A DNA stretch of 64,000 bases from Liquorilactobacillus capillatus DSM 19910 (GTDB lineage Bacteria; Bacillota; Bacilli; Lactobacillales; Lactobacillaceae). Under the pieces are notes generated by a model. The model searched no databases. It saw only the letters and a list, made by a program, of their open reading frames with translations, and was not told where the DNA came from. Shown in pieces: positions 59,420 to 64,000 of this stretch. Where the stretch lies: assembly GCF_001434915.1 (NCBI RefSeq), contig NZ_AZEF01000008.1, positions 20,067-84,066 on the forward strand, in the 5' to 3' direction. The stretch's first letter is position 1. Each line of letters opens with the position of its first letter. The position numbers were made by a program, and so were the translations under genes.

Positions 59420-59900
59420 TAAATAGCCTAAGTTAGTGTTATAAACACTGAAGCTATTATAATAGAATAACTACTTAATAGTAGAATACCCGTTCATACT
59501 TTTGAAGTACAGTGGATATAATTAGAAAATGCTGGTAAGTAGCTGCAAAGTTGAGAAAAGCCTGTAATTGAGTTTATAAGAGGTAAGTTCACTTAAGTTA
59601 TTTAAGCTAGCTTAGGGCTATTTATTTTTTTAGAGGACGACTTTAGTATACTGGCTTTAAAAGAAACAAGTTTTAGCCTTAATACTGAACCGTCATTTAA
59701 ATCGTGGTTGGTTTATTTTTTTAGAGATGGTAGAATGGTACAGAAGAGTGAAATTGCTTACAAAGAATCAAAAAAGAACACCGACATTCGATATTCTAAT
59801 TAGCTAATTAGACAGCAACCAATATTGGGTAAAGGTTTTATCAAATGAGTGTTCAAATAATTGTAAGTAAGCAAAAATAAAAATGCGCCACGTGGGTTTT
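59420..59900. other. Gene-free interval between clpP promoter and the mobile element
   Basis: About 480 bases without a convincing gene or tRNA. It contains a hairpin ATAGC...AGTGTT/AACACT...GCTAT (about 59423-59458), two identical 15-mers TTTATTTTTTTAGAG (59621-59635 and 59712-59726), a perfect 18-bp palindrome (59795-59812) and the near-palindrome AACCAATATTGGGT (59817-59830). The element's left boundary is probably in or just after this interval, but I cannot mark it without the other end. Confidence 0.5.
59795..59812. repeat. Perfect 18-bp palindrome
   Basis: TCTAATTAGCTAATTAGA is its own reverse complement. It lies in the gene-free interval near the edge of the mobile element. No T-run follows. 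It may be a protein-binding site or part of an attachment region. Confidence 0.55.
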
Positions 59901-60032
59901 GTATCTTTTACAGTTAAATCACTGTTATATAAGCGTTTTTATATCTTTTTTGTATGCTGTGGCTCATTATTGACTCACTTTCTAAAAATCTACATAATTT
60001 TTAAATTTGTTAATTGTATCTTTTTTTGCATA
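59898..60032. repeat. Direct repeats of TATCTTTT around the integrase end
   Basis: Three copies of a TATCTTTT-based motif occur: TTTGTATCTTTTA (59898-59910), TTATATCTTTTTTGTATGC (from about 59939) and TTGTATCTTTTTTTGCATA (from about 60014, within the integrase gene). Their orientation is the same. They could be arm-type integrase binding sites. Confidence 0.4.
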
Positions 60033-61142
60033 TTTAGTTACGTGAGTATATATGTTTAATGTTGTTTGAACATCTGCATGTCCAAGCTGTGTTTGTACCT
60101 GTTTAATAGTTGCACCAGCCTCAAAGGCTATACTGGCAAAAGTATGGCGTAGACCGTGAACTCCAATGTGTTTTAAATTATGTTTATTTATTACATGATC
60201 TAGCCACTTGTTTGCTTTAGTCGTAGCAAGTAGGCTATTTTTATTGTTTGAAAATATTAATTGAGTAGGCAAGGAGGTATCAAAACCACCAATTAAAAAC
60301 ATTTCTTCTTTTTGGAGTTTTTTCCAATTCATTAAAATTTCAAATGTCCTTTTATCTAAGTCTAACGTGCGATATGAATTTTTAGTCTTAGGAGTACCCA
60401 CTATCATTTTATTGTCCACGGCACGCGTTACAGTCTTATTAATATTTATTGTATGGGCAGTTTCATCAATATCATTCCAACATAGGGCTAAGGCCTCGCC
60501 TTTTCTCATTCCAGTAAATGCTAGTAGTCTAAAAAAGGTTACAGCCTTCATGTTTTTATCCTCATATTCTTGTTTCAAACAGTCAAAGAACAATTTTAAT
60601 TCATCTTTATCCCAAAAATTTTCAAATTTTTCTTCGCCAATTTTTACAGCCTTTTTTGGTAAGGTCACAAGCTCCATTGGATTATCATAAATAATTTTCA
60701 ATCGTCTAGCTTCTTTAAATACTAGGCCAGCATAATTTTTTATTTTACGAAAATCAACTAATTCATTAGACCACCTATTAACGATATTTTGACACATAGG
60801 AGTAGTTATATCTTTAATTGGATATTTTCCCAATGCAGGCAATATATGATGCTTAAAAATGCCAAGAACACGGTTTAAAGTAGATTCCTTAACAGTATTC
60901 TTGTAAGACTTAATAAAATACTCGTAGACGTCTTTATATTTTAAATTTCTTTTCTCAGCATATCCATGGTTTTCAACATTCATTAGTTCATGTCTTAATG
61001 CAGATTCAGCCTCATGTTTAGTTTTGAAACCACGCTTAGAAGTCCTAATGGATTTGCCTGTAATTGGATTGGTACCAACGGAATATTGACACCGCCATAA
61101 CTTTTTACCAGATTTAGTTGTGTATTGTGTTATAGACGCCAT
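59982..61142 (-). CDS. int: Tyrosine site-specific integrase
   Basis: A 386-residue recombinase. The N-terminal 50 residues look like the AP2-like arm-binding domain of Tn916/phage integrases (KLWRCQYSVG, GKSIRTSKRGFKTKHEAE). A SAM-like core-binding domain follows (about 65-160). The catalytic domain has Arg in FTGMRKGEAL, HGLRHTFAS (His and Arg), LGHADVQTT (second His) and Tyr in LNIYTHV. All catalytic residues are present, so it should be active. It lies at the end of the element next to clpP. ATG 61142 follows TGAGGT. It is 13 bp from the repressor gene and in the same direction. Confidence 0.95.
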   Translation of the reverse strand: MASITQYTTKSGKKLWRCQYSVGTNPITGKSIRTSKRGFKTKHEAESALRHELMNVENHGYAEKRNLKYKDVYEYFIKSYKNTVKESTLNRVLGIFKHHILPALGKYPIKDITTPMCQNIVNRWSNELVDFRKIKNYAGLVFKEARRLKIIYDNPMELVTLPKKAVKIGEEKFENFWDKDELKLFFDCLKQEYEDKNMKAVTFFRLLAFTGMRKGEALALCWNDIDETAHTININKTVTRAVDNKMIVGTPKTKNSYRTLDLDKRTFEILMNWKKLQKEEMFLIGGFDTSLPTQLIFSNNKNSLLATTKANKWLDHVINKHNLKHIGVHGLRHTFASIAFEAGATIKQVQTQLGHADVQTTLNIYTHVTKYAKKDTINKFKNYVDF

Positions 61143-61155
61143 AAGTAGACCTCAT

Positions 61156-62025
61156 TTAATTTTTATATATTGCTTTATTATTATCTAACGTTAAATCAAT
61201 ACTTTTAATTTCAAACGATTTCTTTAAAAAATCCCAATAAAAGTCAAAAGATATATTTTTGAAGTGATCATTTTTCTCGATAATTTTAGTATCTAGAAAT
61301 GCTAAAGAAATGTCTTTTAAATCATTATCATCAAGTTTAGCTAAAAAATCTGAATACCCAGGATAGTTTTTTAAGTAAGGTACTAATTTATTATAGATAT
61401 TTGAGTTAGGGGGAGCTAATCTATTTAGCCTATCTTTGTCTAATAAGTTTAACTTTATGCTTTTAAGCTTTAAGGGATATGTTGTTTCAAACTTATGGGT
61501 AACATTCACAACTGCTGAATCTACTTCTTTTCTAATATCTTCTTCTTTATCCATAAGATGATAAATATATCCACTTTTCATTTCGGCATCAAAGTCATTA
61601 GAAATATCACCAGGATATCTTTCTCTCAATTTTTTAAATCCCTCTAAATATATTTTCTCAATTAGATTTTTTAATTGCTCATCTTGTTTACTTTCTAGTT
61701 GACCTGCTAATTCGAAAGAAATAGGTATTTTATATTTCTTAAATTCTGTATCCACATTTAATAAACTGAGATTTACACCGTAATAATTTGTTCTTTTTTT
61801 TAAAATGTTGAAAGAATAACTATTTTTATCTCTAGTTAGAAGATCAAACAAGTCTATATTTAAAGATTTTGAAATTTTAACTAAGGTTTCAACTTTTGTT
61901 TGTTCAGGAAACTTATCAGAATTCACCAATTGGGAAAGTGTGGATCTGCTAATGTCAGTAAGCTTACTCAGTGCAGTAATAGTAAGATTTTCTTTTTCTA
62001 AAGCTTCTTTAAGTTTAATGTGCAT
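61156..62025 (-). CDS. HTH (XRE-type) repressor, Stl-like arrangement
   Basis: A 289-residue protein with an N-terminal XRE helix-turn-helix (about residues 1-65: ITALSKLTDISRSTLSQLVNS) and a long C-terminal part with no match I can name. There is no S24 peptidase site (no Ala-Gly cleavage region with Ser/Lys pair), so self-cleavage in the SOS response is unlikely. SaPI Stl repressors have the same two-part design and are released by a helper phage protein; that role here is inference. GAGGAGG lies ahead of ATG 62025. It is divergent from the excisionase-like gene and co-directional with int. Confidence 0.85.
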   Translation of the reverse strand: MHIKLKEALEKENLTITALSKLTDISRSTLSQLVNSDKFPEQTKVETLVKISKSLNIDLFDLLTRDKNSYSFNILKKRTNYYGVNLSLLNVDTEFKKYKIPISFELAGQLESKQDEQLKNLIEKIYLEGFKKLRERYPGDISNDFDAEMKSGYIYHLMDKEEDIRKEVDSAVVNVTHKFETTYPLKLKSIKLNLLDKDRLNRLAPPNSNIYNKLVPYLKNYPGYSDFLAKLDDNDLKDISLAFLDTKIIEKNDHFKNISFDFYWDFLKKSFEIKSIDLTLDNNKAIYKN

Positions 62026-62049
62026 TTAAAAGACCTCCTCTAGTTATTA

Positions 62050-62078
62050 AAGATACAGTCTTTTATAAAAAACGTCAA
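62050..62078 (-). promoter_or_regulatory. Leftward promoter of repressor and integrase
   Basis: Reading leftward, TTGACG (62078-62073), 17 bp, TATCTT (62055-62050). A TTTATAAAA-type repeat lies between the boxes. Confidence 0.7.
62058..62070. promoter_or_regulatory. Candidate operator O1
   Basis: GTCTTTTATAAAA lies inside the leftward promoter. It shares CTTTTATAAAA with O2 and TTTATAAAA with O3. Confidence 0.55.
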
Positions 62079-62137
62079 ATAGCATAAATGAACTCCATAG
62101 AACTCGTGTAGTCTGTAAAGTGCACATGGTTAAGTTG

Positions 62138-62165
62138 TTGACTTTTATAAAACTCAGTATATAAT
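62138..62165 (+). promoter_or_regulatory. Rightward promoter of the excisionase-primase genes
   Basis: TTGACT (62138-62143), 16 bp, TATAAT (62160-62165), a strong sigma-A promoter. Confidence 0.8.
62140..62152. promoter_or_regulatory. Candidate operator O2
   Basis: GACTTTTATAAAA overlaps the -35 box and spacer of the rightward promoter. Confidence 0.55.
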
Positions 62166-62198
62166 GATTGATATAAACTACTTAATTATCGAATTATG

Positions 62199-62211
62199 AA
62201 GTTTATAAAAT
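62199..62211. promoter_or_regulatory. Candidate operator O3
   Basis: AAGTTTATAAAAT lies just before the excisionase-like gene's ribosome site. It is the least similar of the three copies. Confidence 0.4.
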
Positions 62212-62229
62212 ACAAGGAGGTGTTTTAAA

Positions 62230-62406
62230 ATGAACGAGTTTCCTGAAGTTATGAATTTGGGGCAGGCAGCAAAGTTTGTTGGGGTGAGTCGTAATTCACT
62301 ATATTTGTTGATTGACCAGGGGCTAAAGGTTTCGTACATCGGTGAGAGTATTAAGAGAGTTAGAAAGCAAGATATTCTTGACTTTCTAGCGGAGCATCAA
62401 AAATAG
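62230..62406 (+). CDS. Excisionase-like HTH protein
   Basis: A 58-residue protein with the MerR/excisionase-type helix-turn-helix (LGQAAKFVGVSRNSLYLLIDQG) followed by the wing (IKRVRKQDILDFL) of DNA-binding domain HTH_17. In islands and phages this class acts as excision factor or early regulator (xis/alpA-like). AAGGAGG (62214-62220) lies 9 nt upstream of ATG. It is first in the rightward set. Confidence 0.85.
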   Translation: MNEFPEVMNLGQAAKFVGVSRNSLYLLIDQGLKVSYIGESIKRVRKQDILDFLAEHQK

Positions 62407-62418
62407 GGAGCTGGTCTT

Positions 62419-62541
62419 ATGTTAGAAAAGATTCACGAGTATTTAGCAATACCAGATGGAGTACAGGGATTTTGGTTTGATGTGTTCTTAGGATATATGT
62501 ACATTATGACTGTTGCTGGTGTAATTGTGGCAATTATTTAG
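62419..62541 (+). CDS. Small membrane protein, unknown
   Basis: A 40-codon ORF (MLEKIHEYLAIPDGVQGF...) with one hydrophobic segment in its second half (about residues 22-40). GGGAG lies about 8 nt upstream of ATG 62419, and it sits 12 bp after the excisionase-like gene and 16 bp before the next, so it is well placed for translation. I do not recognise it. Small hydrophobic proteins of this kind are frequent in early regions of phages and satellites. Confidence 0.6.
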   Translation: MLEKIHEYLAIPDGVQGFWFDVFLGYMYIMTVAGVIVAII

Positions 62542-62557
62542 AAAAGGAGAAGTGAGT

Positions 62558-63142
62558 ATGAAGCTTGAAACAATTTATCCACCACTCGTTGAGCAGATGT
62601 ATGCTGCAATGAAAAATAGTGGTGTTACAGGTATCGACAAAGCACATGTTTATAAAAAAATGGTTGAAGAAAAAATAATTGATGTAAATGGTACTCCAAC
62701 AAAAAAGGCACTAGATGAAGGGCTTGTAACTAATGTCACTGAAATAAGCAATATGACCTTACTGGAGTTTAAGAAAATTTATCCAATATTCAAAAAGTTT
62801 CCAGCAAAAGAGTTTGCTAAATATGATGGTCGTTGGTATGTATCAGATAAGATTCTTGATTTTTTAGTTGATTTTGATGACAGAGCTTCATTTGATGAAC
62901 GAGTAGAAATTAGTGCTTACTTCACTCAAAGAAACTATGAGAACCCACAAACAATTGGAGAGCTAAAAGGAACGATACCTGCATACAGAGGTATTGCTGA
63001 TTCACATTTCCATGAAACAAGTGATGGTGTACTAGTTGATATTGCAGCAGCAAAGGAACAATGCAAAAAGGTTATTTCTGGTCAACTGCCAGGGGATATA
63101 GAAGCAGCTAAAGAGATCTTAGACAAATTTAAAAATTACTAG
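62558..63142 (+). CDS. Element protein of unknown function
   Basis: A 194-residue soluble protein with mixed alpha/beta character, no signal peptide or membrane segment and no motif that I recognise. It has two Lys-rich helical parts and a segment YRGIADSHFHETSDGVLVD near residue 160. The ATG at 62558 is 8 nt after GGAG; a GTG two codons earlier is possible. Its place between the excisionase-like gene and the primase suggests a role in regulation or replication of the element, but this is only position. It could also be an antirepressor-type protein. Confidence 0.75.
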   Translation: MKLETIYPPLVEQMYAAMKNSGVTGIDKAHVYKKMVEEKIIDVNGTPTKKALDEGLVTNVTEISNMTLLEFKKIYPIFKKFPAKEFAKYDGRWYVSDKILDFLVDFDDRASFDERVEISAYFTQRNYENPQTIGELKGTIPAYRGIADSHFHETSDGVLVDIAAAKEQCKKVISGQLPGDIEAAKEILDKFKNY

Positions 63143-63143
63143 T

Positions 63144-63240
63144 AGAGGTAGTTAATTATGGGTGTAAATACAAAAAATCCGCTTATAACTTTGCCGAGTT
63201 AAGCGGAAGAAACACAGATATGAAATGTATTTATACCTCT
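63144..63240 (+). promoter_or_regulatory. Nested inverted repeats with a 14-codon leader-like ORF
   Basis: An outer pair AGAGGTA (63144-63150) and TACCTCT (63234-63240) encloses an inner hairpin TCCGCTTA (63178-63185) and TAAGCGGA (63200-63207). A 14-codon ORF (63158-63202, MGVNTKNPLITLPS) starts 8 nt after AGAGGT, its ribosome site, and its stop lies in the right arm of the inner hairpin. The outer pairing would hide that ribosome site. This looks like a leader peptide or attenuation device for the genes downstream, or a small RNA. Confidence 0.5.
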
Positions 63241-63269
63241 CATTATAACAAAAAGTGGAGGTTATGAAC

Positions 63270-63533
63270 ATGGAAAAACAAATCTTTATTGATAAAAAAG
63301 TAGTTACAGCAGAGTATTTACAACAGAAAGCATCAGAAATTGTAAGCTTGCAGCAAGAATTAAAAGTGGCAGTTAGTTATTTGAGTGTTATTAATTACTT
63401 AGCCATGAAGAAAGATGATTTTGCAACATCATATTTTATTGCTAGTGGATCATTGAGTAACCTTAACGATTCTTTGGAAAACTTAGAAAAGTCTCTTGGC
63501 CAGATATCAAGTGACATATGCCCCGATATGTAA
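63270..63533 (+). CDS. Small element protein, unknown
   Basis: An 87-residue acidic protein, mostly helical, with a coiled-coil-like middle (QQKASEIVSLQQELKVAVSY) and no recognisable domain. ATG 63270 has GGAGG 8 nt upstream. It ends 12 nt before the primase gene and is probably co-transcribed with it. Confidence 0.65.
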   Translation: MEKQIFIDKKVVTAEYLQQKASEIVSLQQELKVAVSYLSVINYLAMKKDDFATSYFIASGSLSNLNDSLENLEKSLGQISSDICPDM

Positions 63534-63545
63534 GGGGGTAATTAA

Positions 63546-64000
63546 ATGATTGATTTGCAATGTGAATTACCAGCATTTCATTTGTTGGATAGAGGTTTTC
63601 AAGTATTCCCACTTAGTCAAAATAGCAAAGTACCATTAAAGGACACTCATGGTTATTTATCAGCAACAAGTGAACATGAACAGCTATTTGATTGGATAGT
63701 TAGCGAACCCAAGATGAATTTAGGTTTGAGATTAGATACCAGTAATTTACTAGTTGTTGATGTTGATTTACATGGCGATAACAATGGACGTGAGAGCCTT
63801 ATAAAGTTATCTAAGCAAGGAATGGTAATGCCTAGTGACACTTATATAGAACGCACACCGAATAACGGATTACATTACTTTTTTAAATACCAGGGTAAAG
63901 CAACACGTAAGGTTAATGTACTTACTGGAATAGATATATTAACAGATTTTGTTATTGTGTCGCCAAGTGAAATAAATGGTAAGCAGTATAAGCCAGTTGA
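63546..64000 (+). CDS. Primase-polymerase (prim-pol domain), 5' part
   Basis: The gene runs off the right edge; 151 codons are visible. The segment FHLLDRGFQVFPL, GLRLDTSNLLVVDVDLHG with the metal-binding Asp-x-Asp, and ERTPNNGLHYFFKY are the marks of the bifunctional DNA primase/polymerase N-terminal domain found in phage and satellite replication proteins. In such elements the rest is often a D5/SF3 helicase. GGGGGT lies before ATG 63546. Confidence 0.85.
   Translation, partial: MIDLQCELPAFHLLDRGFQVFPLSQNSKVPLKDTHGYLSATSEHEQLFDWIVSEPKMNLGLRLDTSNLLVVDVDLHGDNNGRESLIKLSKQGMVMPSDTYIERTPNNGLHYFFKYQGKATRKVNVLTGIDILTDFVIVSPSEINGKQYKPV

Larger units (their letters stand above)
59880..64000. mobile_element. 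Integrated phage satellite (PICI-like) or prophage, left part
   Basis: The order is integrase and repressor leftward, then excisionase-like gene, small ORFs and primase-polymerase rightward. This matches the left half of phage-inducible chromosomal islands, with integrase and an Stl-type repressor transcribed together and facing an alpA/xis-primase module. A temperate phage would usually put a lytic switch, antirepressor and replication genes in a similar place but with a larger early region. The right end is outside the window and the left boundary is an estimate near the end of the integrase. Confidence 0.7.

Noticed and set aside
59330..59980. tRNA gene as attachment target of the element
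   Set aside because: No T-arm or acceptor pattern is visible in the spacer.

Overview
The window is a low-GC Gram-positive chromosome, best matched by a lactobacillus (Lactobacillaceae). The case rests on gene order rather than on any species marker: SRP RNA-dnaX-ybaB-recR-yaaL-tmk-darA-holB-yabA-rsmI, tsaB-rimI-tsaD, hpf-secA-prfB-ftsEX, phoPR-pst-phoU, hprK-lgt-gpsA-trxB-pgm, uvrBA, rapZ-yvcK-whiA-clpP. HrcA (CIRCE) and CtsR operators and many GTG/TTG starts preceded by GGAGG-type sites also fit. A genus such as Ligilactobacillus or Liquorilactobacillus is possible but cannot be fixed from sequence alone.

Layout. 1-3.3 kb: the tail of mprF, then the class Ib ribonucleotide reductase genes nrdH and nrdE on the minus strand behind two NrdR-like boxes; nrdF is absent. 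3.4-14.6 kb: a plus-strand block for information processing and tRNA modification (tadA, SRP RNA, DNA polymerase III tau and delta', recR, tmk, the cyclic-di-AMP receptor darA, yabA, rsmI, an acyl-ACP thioesterase and the t6A genes tsaB, rimI, tsaD). 14.7-20.6 kb: an ABC-F protein, rex, a CPBP protease and groESL with two CIRCE elements around its promoter. 21-24.3 kb: a KimA-like potassium importer and a TagO-type sugar-phosphate transferase. 24.4-27.2 kb: yigZ and the late competence genes comFA (frameshifted) and comFC. 27.3-34.7 kb: hpf, secA, a structured non-coding element, prfB with its programmed +1 frameshift, ftsEX and a MinJ-like PDZ protein. 34.7-41.1 kb: the phosphate regulon (response regulator, kinase, pstS-C-A-B, phoU). 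41.2-50 kb: envelope and central-metabolism genes, then a NiaR-type regulator beside pncB. 50.1-59.4 kb: uvrB, uvrA, luxS, rapZ, yvcK, whiA and clpP.

From about 59.9 kb to the right edge lies an integrated mobile element. A leftward tyrosine integrase and a leftward HTH repressor without a peptidase domain face a rightward set made of a 58-residue excisionase-like protein, small ORFs and the start of a primase-polymerase. Both divergent promoters carry a repeated motif with core TTTATAAAA, a ready-made switch. The order resembles phage-inducible chromosomal islands and other phage satellites more than a full temperate phage, but the window ends before capsid or packaging genes could be seen or ruled out.

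The regions most worth following up are this element with its leader-like mini-ORF and nested hairpins, the three-helix RNA element between secA and prfB, the A9 frameshift in comFA, the split nrd locus with a terminator between nrdH and nrdE, and the altered ABC signature in the only PstB.
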